DNA of 64,000 nucleotides from positions 1 to 64,000 of the forward strand of contig CANMAI010000012.1 in assembly GCA_947495795.1 (NCBI GenBank). Reading direction: 5' to 3'. A program made the translations under genes and the position numbers. Positions 51,409-60,726 of the stretch are shown in pieces. A model generated the notes under the pieces. That model saw nothing but the letters and a program-made list of their open reading frames with translations, did not search any database and was not told the DNA's origin. Source of the stretch: an uncultured Paracoccaceae bacterium (GTDB taxonomy: Bacteria > Pseudomonadota > Alphaproteobacteria > Rhodobacterales > Rhodobacteraceae). The stretch's first letter is position 1. Each line of letters starts with the position of its first letter.

Positions 51409-53333
51409 AGCCCAAGCTCCTTGCTCAACCCGATGATCTGCGTCTCCCCCCGGATCCGCATCCGGTAGACATGAAGCGATTCCAGCACGCGCATCACGTA
51501 ATTGCGCGTTTCCCTGTAAGGCATGTTCTCGATCCACCAAAGCGTATCAACGCTGCTGCTGCGGGGATCACCATATTCCCTGATCCAGATATCCACACGG
51601 TTCGGCCCCGCATTATATGCAGCGGCCGCCAAAAGGACCGAACCATCGAAGCGTTCCAGCATTTCGGCTAGATAGGTGGTGCCCAGCCTTGCGTTATACA
51701 CCGGATCGGCGGTGAGGCGGGCCAGATCATAGGGCACACCAATCTCGGCGGAGACTTTTTTGGCCGTGCCCGGCATCAGTTGCATCAGCCCACGGGCACC
51801 TGCGGGGCTGATCGCAAACGGGTTCAACTCGCTTTCCTGGCGAGCGATGGCTTTCACAAGTTCGGGCCGCAAGGTTCCTGCCTGCTGGGCAAGCGAAGTG
51901 ACGGGATAATAGGCGGCGGGCAGGATCACGCCTTTCCGTGCTTGCCGCTTGGCTATCTTAAGCGCCGCAAACGGCCGCTCCAGCGCCAGCGAAAGGCCCG
52001 CCAGAGAAGCGCTCTCTTCGAGATCAAGGCCCTCTTCAACATGAAGGAGAAAACGCTCCATCAGACGGTGCTCGCCAGCATCCCGAAGCAGAAAAGCTGC
52101 CTGCACGGGCGTAGACTTGGCAAAGGAGCGCTGTTTCCAATCCGGCAGAGCGGAGCGGGCAGCCATTGTCGGATCCACGGGCAGGCGCGCCCGCTCCGTT
52201 GCAAGCTGGCCGTAAAAGCTTGTCTGGTAAGCCGCTCCGAAACCGTAGGCGGCCCGCGCAGCATTCGTATTGCCCGCAGCCTCATAGGCGCGGCCCATCC
52301 AATAGCCGGCCCGGCCAAGAGATATCGGCGTGGCCACGGTCAGCCGGAAGCGCTCGAAGTGGCGAACGGCCCGATCCGGATCGTTCAACTTGGTAAGGGC
52401 GAGGTAACCTGAGAGCCATTCAAGATCCGCGTAGTTCGACCCCTCTGTCAGGTGATGCTGGCTTGACAGATTGTAGGCATTGCGCGGGCGGCCTTCCCGC
52501 ATGGCACGCCGGGCCAGCAAGCGGCGACGGTTGGCCCATGCTTCGGGCTGACCGAGTGCGGCTGCAGAAACAGAACGCTCCACCAGCAGATCCTCGGAAC
52601 TGTCATAGAGATCCTTGCGCATACGCCATGCAAAACGATCATGCGCAAGCCCTGCATCATCCGCCAGCTTTTTGGGTACGGCCTTGATCGCCGCGTCTAC
52701 CCCGTTCTCGTTCTTCTGCAAAAGGATCCGCGCCTTGGCAAGCAATGCCTGATCCTTGGAGACAAAGGGGAGAAGCGCCTCAGCCTGCGCGGGTCTACCT
52801 GCCCAGAGCATCGCATTCATGCGTTCCTGCGTATGCTTGCGAACAAGCTTTGCGTATGTGCTCTGAAAGCTTTCCCGTTCGGCCTGCGTCAGCGGCAACC
52901 GGCGCCACGCATGCACTATCTCCGCTTGCCCGGCCTCTCCGCCAAGGGCACGGGCATACAACAGGGCACCTCGCCCGGTTTGCGGATGGCGCCCGGCAAA
53001 AAAGCCACGCAATTGCTTCGCGGAAAGGCCCGGTGGAAGCTTGGCTTCACCCCTCTTTCGCAGAAGCGAAAGCCCCGGCCAATCCGGGTTTCGGCTGAGA
53101 AAAGACGTGTACTCCTGCCACGCACCATCGCCTGCGCGAAGCCTGTGCCAGATGGCGATATCCCGCGCAACCTGGCCCTCGATACCGCTGGCCAGCCGCT
53201 CTGCCAGTGGGTAATCCCTCTGGCCGATGGCCTGCATAACCTGCACCATGCGCGCACCATCGGTCGCCCCGGCGCCTGCTGGAAGAAGGCATAATAAGAG
53301 TAGCGCTGTCAGGCGCTGCAACGTTCGGATCAT
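51405..53333 (-). CDS. slt: Soluble lytic murein transglycosylase
   Basis: A 642-residue exported peptidoglycan lytic enzyme. A signal peptide (about 1-23, ending AGAGA) is followed by the long alpha-superhelical U-domain (about 40-460) and the lysozyme-like catalytic domain. The latter has RQESELNPFAISPAGARGL with Glu500 as catalytic acid, then MQLMPGTAK and YLAEMLERFDGSVLLAAAAYNAGP. It makes 1,6-anhydromuropeptides. The ATG at 53333 gives a good signal peptide; a longer frame upstream would bury it. It is divergent from dapA, a precursor supplier for the same cell wall. Confidence 0.94.
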   Translation of the reverse strand: MIRTLQRLTALLLLCLLPAGAGATDGARMVQVMQAIGQRDYPLAERLASGIEGQVARDIAIWHRLRAGDGAWQEYTSFLSRNPDWPGLSLLRKRGEAKLPPGLSAKQLRGFFAGRHPQTGRGALLYARALGGEAGQAEIVHAWRRLPLTQAERESFQSTYAKLVRKHTQERMNAMLWAGRPAQAEALLPFVSKDQALLAKARILLQKNENGVDAAIKAVPKKLADDAGLAHDRFAWRMRKDLYDSSEDLLVERSVSAAALGQPEAWANRRRLLARRAMREGRPRNAYNLSSQHHLTEGSNYADLEWLSGYLALTKLNDPDRAVRHFERFRLTVATPISLGRAGYWMGRAYEAAGNTNAARAAYGFGAAYQTSFYGQLATERARLPVDPTMAARSALPDWKQRSFAKSTPVQAAFLLRDAGEHRLMERFLLHVEEGLDLEESASLAGLSLALERPFAALKIAKRQARKGVILPAAYYPVTSLAQQAGTLRPELVKAIARQESELNPFAISPAGARGLMQLMPGTAKKVSAEIGVPYDLARLTADPVYNARLGTTYLAEMLERFDGSVLLAAAAYNAGPNRVDIWIREYGDPRSSSVDTLWWIENMPYRETRNYVMRVLESLHVYRMRIRGETQIIGLSKELGL

Positions 53334-53480
53334 ACTGCTCACCCTTTTTGGGTTTTTCTGTTGCGCTCCTTTTAGCACACTCCTCGGCCCGCGTCTTCAC
53401 CCCTTGCCTTGCGGCGCATTCAAATCGTCGCTAGGGTCGCGCCGCCCGATCAGGGCCGATTTCAATCTACAGGTGATGCC

Positions 53481-54356
53481 ATGTTCAAAGGATCTCTCCC
53501 CGCTCTTATCACGCCGTTTCGTGACGGTAAGGTGGATGAAGATGCGCTGAAGTGCCTTGTGGAATGGCACATCGAAGAGGGTACCCACGGGCTTGTTCCG
53601 GTGGGCACCACGGCCGAAAGCCCGACGCTGACGCATGAAGAACATGAACGCTGCATCGAGATTGTGGTGACGCAGGCGAACGGCCGCATTCCCGTGATCG
53701 CGGGCGCAGGTTCCAACAACACGGCAGAGGCTATCCGCTTTGTTCAGTTCGCCGAAAAAGTGGGCGCGGATGCGGCACTTGTGGTTACCCCCTACTACAA
53801 CAAGCCTAATCAGCGCGGACTGAAACTGCACTATCAGACCTTGCATGATTGCGCTGATCTGCCGATTATCATCTACAATATTCCCGGACGCTCCATTATC
53901 GATATGACGCCGGAGACGATGGGAGAGCTGGCAAAACTCCCCCGCATTGTTGGCGTGAAGGATGCCACAGGCGATGTTACGCGTGTTTCCGATCAACGGG
54001 CAACCTGCGGGCCGGATTTCATTCAGCTGTCGGGCGAAGATGCCTCTGCTATCGGCTTCAACGCACATGGCGGCGTGGGCTGCATTTCCGTTATCGCCAA
54101 TATCGCCCCGCGCCTCAGTGCGGAGTTTCAGGAGGCGATGCTGGCCGGAGACTATGCCAAGGCATTGACCTATCAGGACAAGCTGTTGCCGCTCCACCGC
54201 GCGGCCTTTGCAGAGCCCAACCCCTGCCCCACCAAATACGCGCTGAAGCTTCTGGGCAAGTGCACGGATGAAGTGCGTTCTCCCATGGTGCCGATCGAGG
54301 CCGCAACCGAGGCGCTGATGCAGGATGCGATGCGCCACGCAGGGCTTATCAACTGA
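53481..54356 (+). CDS. dapA: 4-hydroxy-tetrahydrodipicolinate synthase
   Basis: A 291-residue TIM-barrel aldolase that condenses pyruvate with aspartate semialdehyde in lysine and meso-diaminopimelate synthesis. Catalytic residues match E. coli with a shift of one: Lys160 (Schiff base, VGVKDATGD), Tyr132 (IYNIPGR), Tyr106, Arg137 and Thr43/Thr44 (VGTTAES). The ATG at 53481 gives the normal length. A GC-rich hairpin follows about 30 bases after the stop. It is divergent from slt and lies upstream of a TPR/sigma factor group and smpB. Confidence 0.97.
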   Translation: MFKGSLPALITPFRDGKVDEDALKCLVEWHIEEGTHGLVPVGTTAESPTLTHEEHERCIEIVVTQANGRIPVIAGAGSNNTAEAIRFVQFAEKVGADAALVVTPYYNKPNQRGLKLHYQTLHDCADLPIIIYNIPGRSIIDMTPETMGELAKLPRIVGVKDATGDVTRVSDQRATCGPDFIQLSGEDASAIGFNAHGGVGCISVIANIAPRLSAEFQEAMLAGDYAKALTYQDKLLPLHRAAFAEPNPCPTKYALKLLGKCTDEVRSPMVPIEAATEALMQDAMRHAGLIN

Positions 54357-54384
54357 GCTTCTCCGGGAATTTCCAAGAAATTGT

Positions 54385-54410
54385 GCTCCGCCACGAATAA
54401 ATGGCGGGGC
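54385..54410 (+). terminator. Hairpin after dapA
   Basis: A nine-base stem GCTCCGCCA / TGGCGGGGC with one wobble pair and an eight-base loop. No T-run follows, so it may be a weak or Rho-assisted terminator. Confidence 0.4.
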
Positions 54411-54503
54411 CTCTGCGTATCCTTTCCGACAGGGCGGCTGATGCTTCACGCATCTCAACACCCCCCAAGGGTCGTCCTGTCACCCATTTTGAAAGGAACC
54501 GCA

Positions 54504-55046
54504 ATGTCACTCGCCAAAACCGCCCTTCTTGCAACCATGCTCACAGCTTCAGCCACATTCGCACTGGCCGCAGGATCCGATTCCACGAAGCCACCAAAGC
54601 CTACGGCTACCACAACCGAATGCACGAACGGCCAGATCTTCGACACCAGAACAGCCCGATGCACGAATGCCAAGGAAAGCAGCCTGACGGATGATGATCG
54701 CTACAACGCAGCGCGTGAGCTGGCATATGCCGGGCAGTACGAGAACGCGCTGATCGTTCTGGCATCCGCTGAAGATCAGAACGACCCGCGCGTCCTGAAT
54801 TACAAGGGCTTTGCCAACCGCAAGGCGGGTCGTGTAGATGTGGGTATGTCCTACTATCAGGCCGCTCTGGAGCGGAACCCCGATTACATCCTCGCCCGCT
54901 CCTATATGGGCCAGGCCTTCATTCAGCAGGGCGACTTTGCCGCAGCCGAAGCGCAGCTCAGAGAGATCAAGCAGCGGGGCGGCCGTGATACATGGGCTTA
55001 TGCGAGCCTGAAACTGGCGCTCGGCGGCCAGCCCAGCACGTACTGA
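54504..55046 (+). CDS. Exported tetratricopeptide repeat protein
   Basis: A 180-residue periplasmic protein. A signal peptide (about 1-23, ending TFALA) is followed by a proline-rich linker and a CTNGQIFDTRTARC motif (two cysteines 13 apart, possibly a disulfide). Residues about 65-165 form two to three TPR-like helix pairs (YNAARELAYAGQYENALIVL; ALERNPDYILARSYMGQAF). AAAGGA precedes the ATG at a good distance. The ECF sigma factor gene follows 136 bases later, and the TPR protein could sense or feed the envelope signal for it, but this is inference. I do not know a named family. Confidence 0.8.
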   Translation: MSLAKTALLATMLTASATFALAAGSDSTKPPKPTATTTECTNGQIFDTRTARCTNAKESSLTDDDRYNAARELAYAGQYENALIVLASAEDQNDPRVLNYKGFANRKAGRVDVGMSYYQAALERNPDYILARSYMGQAFIQQGDFAAAEAQLREIKQRGGRDTWAYASLKLALGGQPSTY

Positions 55047-55182
55047 TACCAGAATGTGCGGATTGCCGCTTGTCGCAGAAATAAACCGCCAGAACCCTGT
55101 TCTGGCGGTTGCCATCCTCAGCCCAACAATGGTTAAACCCCGTTGGGAAATGTGTTCACGGCACAGAGGGTGGAACAGGGGC

Positions 55183-55683
55183 ATGCAAAGCGGAGATCCG
55201 TTTCGCAAGGATTTGGCGGGGCTTTTGCCCAAGCTGCGGCGCTTTGCCCTGACCCTGACGCGCAACAGTGCAGACGCAGATGATCTCGTGCAAACAAGCT
55301 GCATTCGCGCAATCGAACGGCAGGAACAGTATCAGCGCGAGCAACGGCTTGATAGCTGGATGTATACGATCCTGCGCAACACCTGGATTTCCGAGATCCG
55401 CAAACGCAAGGTCCGCCTTGGGCAAGGCCATGTGGACGCGGATGAAGCGCATGAATTGCGCACCGATGTTGATGGGCATGCGCTGGCCTACGGCAACGAA
55501 ATAGTCGCAATGATCCTTCAGTTGCCGGAAGGACTTTCCAGCGTGCTGCTGCTGGTAAGCGTGGAAGGCCACAGCTACAAAGACGCAGCAAATATACTAG
55601 ATATTCCGGTGGGTACGGTGATGAGCCGCATGTCTACGGCCCGGCAACGCATGCGAACCGCACTCGCCAAGGAAGCATCATGA
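55183..55683 (+). CDS. ECF-type RNA polymerase sigma factor
   Basis: A 166-residue extracytoplasmic function sigma factor. Region 2 (about 15-80) has LTRNSADADDLVQTSCIRAIE and SWMYTILRNTWISEIRK. Region 4 (about 105-160) has EGHSYKDAANILDIPVGTVMSRM. There is no region 3 and no C-terminal extension. I chose the ATG at 55183; upstream in-frame ATGs would add a stretch unlike the family. The stop overlaps the anti-sigma gene start (ATGA), a typical pair. The target regulon is unknown; the upstream TPR gene is a candidate. Confidence 0.92.
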   Translation: MQSGDPFRKDLAGLLPKLRRFALTLTRNSADADDLVQTSCIRAIERQEQYQREQRLDSWMYTILRNTWISEIRKRKVRLGQGHVDADEAHELRTDVDGHALAYGNEIVAMILQLPEGLSSVLLLVSVEGHSYKDAANILDIPVGTVMSRMSTARQRMRTALAKEAS

Positions 55684-56486
55684 GCGAGATGAACGAAACC
55701 CTGCGCGCGCGCCTCAGCGCCTATCTCGACGGAGAACTCAGCTCTGCCGATGCGGAGGCTGTTGAGATACTGGTCGAGAAAGATCCGGAAATCGCGGCGG
55801 AACTGGAAGCGCTTCAGGCGGCGGATGCAGCAATTTTCAGTGCGTTCGACGATCTGCTGAAAGAGCCCGTGCCAATCCATCTGGCGCAGGTGATACAGTC
55901 TACACCATCGGAACCATCGATACCCTCTGCCGCCAATACGCCAAGCGCGCCCCGCGGCTGGGGCTTCGGCACAATTGCCGCAAGTCTTGCACTCCTGATC
56001 GTCGGGGGGAGTATTGGCGGCTATGCTGGCTACACGTTTGCGCCCGCGGAGGTGCAGGTAGCTCAACGGGGCTGGCTTGCGGATGTTGCAGATTACCACC
56101 GCTTTTACGCCAAGGAAACGCGCCATCTGGCCGAAGTTCCGCCCACCGAAGTGGCGCATATCGAGAACTGGATGGGGGATCGCACCGGTGTACCCTTCAC
56201 AACCCCGGATCTTACCGATCAGGGCCTTGAGTTTGCGGGGGGGCGGTTGCTTGTGGCAGCAGGCAAACCCGTAGCGCAGCTTCTTTACACGAGTGACGAT
56301 GGAACCGTCTTCGCACTCTGCTTTCTCGCCAGTGAACAAGGCCCAAGCGATGGGTTCGCCGACAGATCGTTTGACGACGTGGACATGGTCGCATGGCGGA
56401 CGGAGAACGCGGCTTACGTGGTGGCAGGCCCAGAAGGCTCTCCCAAGCTGCGGGGGCTTGCCGAAGTTGCAGCCACCCGCATCTGA
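55680..56486 (+). CDS. Membrane-bound anti-sigma factor
   Basis: A 268-residue protein with a cytoplasmic N-terminus (about 1-95), one membrane helix (about 97-118, in IAASLALLIVGGSIGGYAGY) and a periplasmic C-terminal domain of about 150 residues. The N-terminus has LSAYLDGELSSADAEAVE, the short helical sigma-binding motif of anti-sigma factors, but no zinc-binding HxxxCxxC. The periplasmic domain with YHRFYAKETRHLAEVP resembles RsiW/anti-sigma relatives in Rhodobacterales. It should hold the upstream ECF factor until an envelope signal releases it. smpB follows 45 bases later. Confidence 0.88.
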   Translation: MSEMNETLRARLSAYLDGELSSADAEAVEILVEKDPEIAAELEALQAADAAIFSAFDDLLKEPVPIHLAQVIQSTPSEPSIPSAANTPSAPRGWGFGTIAASLALLIVGGSIGGYAGYTFAPAEVQVAQRGWLADVADYHRFYAKETRHLAEVPPTEVAHIENWMGDRTGVPFTTPDLTDQGLEFAGGRLLVAAGKPVAQLLYTSDDGTVFALCFLASEQGPSDGFADRSFDDVDMVAWRTENAAYVVAGPEGSPKLRGLAEVAATRI

Positions 56487-56531
56487 TCCACCATCTGGAC
56501 TTCGGAGAGCACCGCGCTTACATCAGCCGCT

Positions 56532-57005
56532 ATGGCCAAGAAACCGAGCAATCCCAACGCGCGTACGATCGCGGAGAACCGCAAGGCACGCTACAACTAT
56601 GCAATCGAGAGCGACCTCGAATGCGGGATCATGCTTGAAGGATCCGAGGTGAAATCTCTGCGACAGGGCAATGCCCAGATTGCCGAGAGCTATGCGGAGG
56701 TGAAGGACGGCGAGCTTTGGCTCGTGAATGCGCATATCGAAGGCTACAACAAGGCCAAAACTTTCGGGCATGAAGAGCGCCGCCGCCGCAAGCTACTGGT
56801 TTCCAAGCGCGAACTTTCCAAGCTGTGGAACAATGTGGGCCGCGAGGGCATGACGCTGATCCCTCTCAGTCTATATTTCAACGGCAAAGGTATCGCCAAG
56901 CTGAAGCTGGGCATCGCCAAGGGCAAGAAGGTGGCCGATAAGCGAGAAACTGAGAAGCAGCGGGACTGGAATCGCCAAAAAGCGCGGCTTCTGCGCGAAC
57001 GCTAA
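56532..57005 (+). CDS. smpB: SsrA-binding protein SmpB
   Basis: A 157-residue tmRNA partner for ribosome rescue. [28 protein letters not shown] and [23 protein letters not shown] are highly conserved, and the basic C-terminal tail ([19 protein letters not shown]) reaches into the ribosome. No ssrA RNA gene is seen in the flanks. In relatives it often sits straight after dapA; here a TPR/sigma/anti-sigma group lies between. Confidence 0.97.
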   Translation: MAKKPSNPNARTIAENRKARYNYAIESDLECGIMLEGSEVKSLRQGNAQIAESYAEVKDGELWLVNAHIEGYNKAKTFGHEERRRRKLLVSKRELSKLWNNVGREGMTLIPLSLYFNGKGIAKLKLGIAKGKKVADKRETEKQRDWNRQKARLLRER

Positions 57006-57068
57006 GGCTTTACCGCCGGGAACTGCTCCTCTACGCTGAGCCGTGACAGTGCTAACAAAAGATCCCCC

Positions 57069-58097
57069 ATGAGTAGACGCCCTCGCAGCACCGGTCGGCC
57101 GACCATCGCGGATGTGGCCAAGGCCGCGAATGTCAGCGCCATCACAGTTTCGCGGGTTTTACGCACGCCGGACAGGGTGCGAAAGGATACGCGGGAACGG
57201 GTCGAGGCTGCGATCAAGGCGTTGGATTATCTTCCCGATGCCGCCGCATCTGCGCTTGCCTCCAAACGCACCGATGTGATTGGCGTGGTCCTGCCATCCG
57301 TCACCAACGCGGTGTTTCTGGACACGTTGCGCGGCATTTATGATGTGGCGGAGGAGGATAATACCCAAGTCCAGATCGCCAACTCGCGCTATAGCGCTGA
57401 GGAGGAAGAGCGGCTACTTCGGATCTTTCTATCGCAAAAGCCTGCGGGCCTGATTATCACCGGTATAGATCAATCGAATGAGACGCGGGAGTTGCTCCGC
57501 ACAGCCCCCTGCCCGATCGTTCAGATCACGGAGCTCGGGCCGGATCCCATCGATATGATGGTCGGGTTTGATCATGCGGCGGCCGGCGCACACGCAGCCC
57601 GCCACCTTGCGGACCAGGGCTACAACCGCATTGGCTTTCTCGGTGCCCGGCAGGATCCGCGCTCGCTGCGCAGGCAAGCGGGCTTTCATCAGGCACTTGA
57701 AGATATAGGCCTATTTGATCCGTCACGCGTTCTTTTCAGTACCGAACGTTCCTCCGTTCGATTGGGTGGCACGCAGTTGGAAGAACTTCTGAAAGCAGAT
57801 CCAAAGGCCGATGCGGTTCTTTGCAACAATGATAACCTGGCACTCGGCGTTCTCTTTGCCTGTCAGCGCACAGGTCTTGATGTGCCGCGGCGCTTCGGTA
57901 TTTGTGGGTTCAACGATGTGGAGTTTATGGCTGCCGCCAACCCGAAGCTCACATCCGTTCGAACCCCGCGTCGCGCAATCGGGAGAAGGGCGATGGAGAT
58001 GATCAAGGCCCGGCTTAAAGATCCGGATATCTCCTTCAACTCCGAAGACCTTGGCGTCACCCTTTCTCCAAGGGAAAGCACCGCGCGGACTGGATAG
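57069..58097 (+). CDS. LacI family transcriptional regulator (GntR-gluconate subgroup)
   Basis: A 342-residue LacI-type repressor. The helix-turn-helix and hinge are TIADVAKAANVSAITVSRVL and YLPDAAASALASKRT. The ligand domain (about 65-330) is similar to gluconate and other sugar-acid repressors (IGVVLPSVTNAVF, GFDHAAAGAHAARHL, RFGICGFNDVEF). Its target is not apparent; the xylose operon downstream has its own regulator, so this one may control a distant set. The ATG has no strong ribosome binding site. Confidence 0.9.
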   Translation: MSRRPRSTGRPTIADVAKAANVSAITVSRVLRTPDRVRKDTRERVEAAIKALDYLPDAAASALASKRTDVIGVVLPSVTNAVFLDTLRGIYDVAEEDNTQVQIANSRYSAEEEERLLRIFLSQKPAGLIITGIDQSNETRELLRTAPCPIVQITELGPDPIDMMVGFDHAAAGAHAARHLADQGYNRIGFLGARQDPRSLRRQAGFHQALEDIGLFDPSRVLFSTERSSVRLGGTQLEELLKADPKADAVLCNNDNLALGVLFACQRTGLDVPRRFGICGFNDVEFMAAANPKLTSVRTPRRAIGRRAMEMIKARLKDPDISFNSEDLGVTLSPRESTARTG

Positions 58098-58146
58098 CCG
58101 GTTTATCGGCGCCAGAAAGCGAAATTGGTGCGCGCTCTTGATTTTT

Positions 58147-58162
58147 TGAGTAACGTACCTCA
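58147..58162. promoter_or_regulatory. Operator-like palindrome upstream of the xyl regulator
   Basis: TGAG-TA-ACGT-AC-CTCA has TGAG/CTCA arms around an ACGT centre, in the 109-base gap before the LacI-type xyl regulator. It could be an autoregulatory LacI-type site. The match is by symmetry only. Confidence 0.3.
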
Positions 58163-58206
58163 GAATGGGGTCAGCTGCCGAAATCAAGCACGGCAGAGGG
58201 AGAAAT

Positions 58207-59274
58207 ATGCGCAAACCCACAGTTCATGATATCGTGCGCGTGTCAGGGTACAGTCTGGCAACTGTGGATCGCGTGCTCAATCGCCGGGCGGGCGTGCGGC
58301 CTGCAACAATTGAGGCCGTGGAGGAAACGGTTCGGAAAATCGGGTATGTCCGGGATATCTCGGCCGCCAATCTGGCCAGTGGGCGGATCTACCGCATCAC
58401 ATTCATTCTCCCTTCCGCCGATAGCAGCTTTCTCTCTTCTCTCCGTGCAGAAGTTGAGCAAAGGCAGACCATATTGCGAGCTGAGCGCGTTGAACTTTCC
58501 CTTAAGCTCGTTCCTCAGTTTGACGGAAAGGCGCTCGCAAAGGCGCTTTCCGAGCTCTCGAAGAAAACATCCAACAGTATTGTGATTGTCGGAACGGATC
58601 ACCCGGATGTGCCAGCCCAGATTGCACGTCTGGCGGCTGAAGGAGTGCCCACACTCACATTGGTTTCAGATCTGCCATCCAGCGGGCGGCTGCATTACAT
58701 CGGCATTGCAAACACTGCCGCCGGGCGGGCGGCGGCCTCTTTGCTTGGGCGCTTCCTGCCGAAGAACACGCCAGCCAAACTGGCTGTGATGGCGGGCTCC
58801 CTGAAGCTGAAGGATCACCGCGACAGGCTGAAGGGCTTTCAGGCTGTGCTTGAGGCAGAGTTCCCGAACGTAACGATTGTCGCCGTACTGGAAGGACAGG
58901 ACAGCGAGGACACCACCTTCAAGCTGCTTTCACGATGCCTGAAGGATCACCCGGACCTCGCGGGGCTTTACTCGCTCGGCGCAGGAAACCGCGGCGTTGT
59001 GTCTGCGCTGAAGGAAGCGAAGGGGCCGCCCATCCGTATCGTGGCGCACGAGCTCACAACCGTGGCGCGCGCGGCGCTTGAAGAGGGCTTGTTCGATGCG
59101 GTTCTCCACCAAAGCCCTTACCAGGAAGTCGGAGCATGTATAAGGCTCAGCAAGTCTCTGATCGACGGAACACCGTTCGATCCGGCGGATGCGGAGATCC
59201 GAACGGAGATCTTTCTGCGCGATACGATGCCTCCGGAAACCTCCCTCGGCGGGCGTGAGAAAGGTACTGGCTGA
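58207..59274 (+). CDS. LacI-type regulator of xylose catabolism (XylR-like)
   Basis: A 355-residue protein with a LacI-type HTH (TVHDIVRVSGYSLATVDRVL) and a periplasmic-binding-protein-like ligand domain of the Peripla_BP_4 type (about 65-330). It differs from the preceding LacI member and fits xylose or related sugar sensing, because xylB and xylA follow at once. GAGGGAGA sits before the ATG at 58207, which I prefer to an upstream in-frame ATG at 58165. The xylB ATG starts directly after its stop. The palindrome at 58147-58162 may be its operator. Ligand identity is inferred from context. Confidence 0.85.
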   Translation: MRKPTVHDIVRVSGYSLATVDRVLNRRAGVRPATIEAVEETVRKIGYVRDISAANLASGRIYRITFILPSADSSFLSSLRAEVEQRQTILRAERVELSLKLVPQFDGKALAKALSELSKKTSNSIVIVGTDHPDVPAQIARLAAEGVPTLTLVSDLPSSGRLHYIGIANTAAGRAAASLLGRFLPKNTPAKLAVMAGSLKLKDHRDRLKGFQAVLEAEFPNVTIVAVLEGQDSEDTTFKLLSRCLKDHPDLAGLYSLGAGNRGVVSALKEAKGPPIRIVAHELTTVARAALEEGLFDAVLHQSPYQEVGACIRLSKSLIDGTPFDPADAEIRTEIFLRDTMPPETSLGGREKGTG

Positions 59275-60726
59275 ATGTATCTCGGATTGGATCTCGGCAC
59301 TTCGGGCCTGAAGGCCATACTGATAGATGATGCGCAGAGCGTAGTTGCAACAGCATCGTCTCCCCTCGCTGTCAGCCGCCCGCATCCCGGCTGGTCCGAA
59401 CAGAATCCGCAAAGCTGGGTGGAGGCCGCCGAGGCCGCATTTGCGGATCTTCAACAAAACCACAGCAGACATCTCGCGGCAGTTACCGGTATCGGCCTCT
59501 CAGGCCAGATGCACGGGGCGACGGCTCTTGACGCGACGGATAAGCCGCTGCGGTCCTGCATCCTCTGGAATGATACGCGGGCCGCAGAGGAAGCCGCAGA
59601 GATGGATGCCAACCCGGCCTTCCGCAAACTTACCGGCAACATCGTCTTCCCCGGTTTTACGGCACCCAAACTTGCATGGATGAGGGGGCATGAGTCTGAG
59701 CTTTTCAAAGCCACCCGCCGCGTCCTGCTTCCAAAGGACTATCTGCGCCTCTGGCTGACGGGCGAAACCGTTTCCGAGATGTCCGACGCTTCCGGCACAA
59801 GCTGGCTCGATGTTGGTGGTCGCACATGGTCCGGCGAATTACTCGCGGCCACTCACCTCACCGAAAGCCATATGCCACGCCTCGTCGAAGGCACGGAGGC
59901 CAGCGGCACGCTCCGCCCCGCACTGGCAAGCCGTTTCGGCATGAAAGAGGCAGTGGTAGCAGGCGGAGGAGGAGATAATGCAGCCTCCGCCATCGGAATG
60001 GGCACCATTTCTCCGAATGCGGGCTTTATCTCGCTTGGCACCTCCGGCGTGCTTTTCGTCTCCAACGCGGCCTTCTCGCCTGATCCCGAAAGTGCGGTTC
60101 ATGCCTTCTGCCACGCAATCCCCGGCCAGTGGCACCAGATGGGCGTGATCCTCTCGGCCACTGACACGCTCAACTGGTTTGCCAACATCGTCGGCAGCGA
60201 TGCGGGCGCACTGGTCGGTGCACTGGGCTCAGATCTTTCTGCGCCAACAGGTATCACATGCCTCCCCTACCTCTCGGGGGAGCGCACGCCTCATAACGAT
60301 GCGAACATTCGTGGTAGCTTCATTGGCCTGGGCCATGAGACAGACAAAGCGACACTTACCCGCTCTGTGCTGGAAGGCATCAGCTACGCGATGGCGGACA
60401 ACCTCATGGCACTTACCTCTGCAGGGGCTGCTCCGAAACGTCTCATGGCAGTTGGCGGCGGCTCCCGCTCTGATCTCTGGCTCAAGATGCTGGCCACCCT
60501 CCTCGATCTGCCCATCGATATTCCTGAAGAGGGCGATTTTGGTGGCGCGTTCGGGGCCGCCCGCCTTGGCATGATCGCTGCCACCGGTGCCAACCCATCC
60601 GCTATCTGCACACCGCCGCCTGTGGCGCGCAGCGTCACACCAGATGCCGCCCTGAAGGAGGCCTACCAAGCCCAACACCAGCGCTACCGCGCCCTTTACC
60701 CGGCCCTGAAAGGACTGCCTCAATGA
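59275..60726 (+). CDS. xylB: Xylulokinase
   Basis: A 483-residue FGGY-family kinase that phosphorylates D-xylulose to xylulose 5-phosphate. It opens [16 protein letters not shown] (phosphate loop), has [15 protein letters not shown] and [14 protein letters not shown], the catalytic Asp in [14 protein letters not shown], and the C-terminal signature region [21 protein letters not shown]. It starts immediately after the regulator stop and overlaps xylA by four bases. Confidence 0.95.
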   Translation: MYLGLDLGTSGLKAILIDDAQSVVATASSPLAVSRPHPGWSEQNPQSWVEAAEAAFADLQQNHSRHLAAVTGIGLSGQMHGATALDATDKPLRSCILWNDTRAAEEAAEMDANPAFRKLTGNIVFPGFTAPKLAWMRGHESELFKATRRVLLPKDYLRLWLTGETVSEMSDASGTSWLDVGGRTWSGELLAATHLTESHMPRLVEGTEASGTLRPALASRFGMKEAVVAGGGGDNAASAIGMGTISPNAGFISLGTSGVLFVSNAAFSPDPESAVHAFCHAIPGQWHQMGVILSATDTLNWFANIVGSDAGALVGALGSDLSAPTGITCLPYLSGERTPHNDANIRGSFIGLGHETDKATLTRSVLEGISYAMADNLMALTSAGAAPKRLMAVGGGSRSDLWLKMLATLLDLPIDIPEEGDFGGAFGAARLGMIAATGANPSAICTPPPVARSVTPDAALKEAYQAQHQRYRALYPALKGLPQ

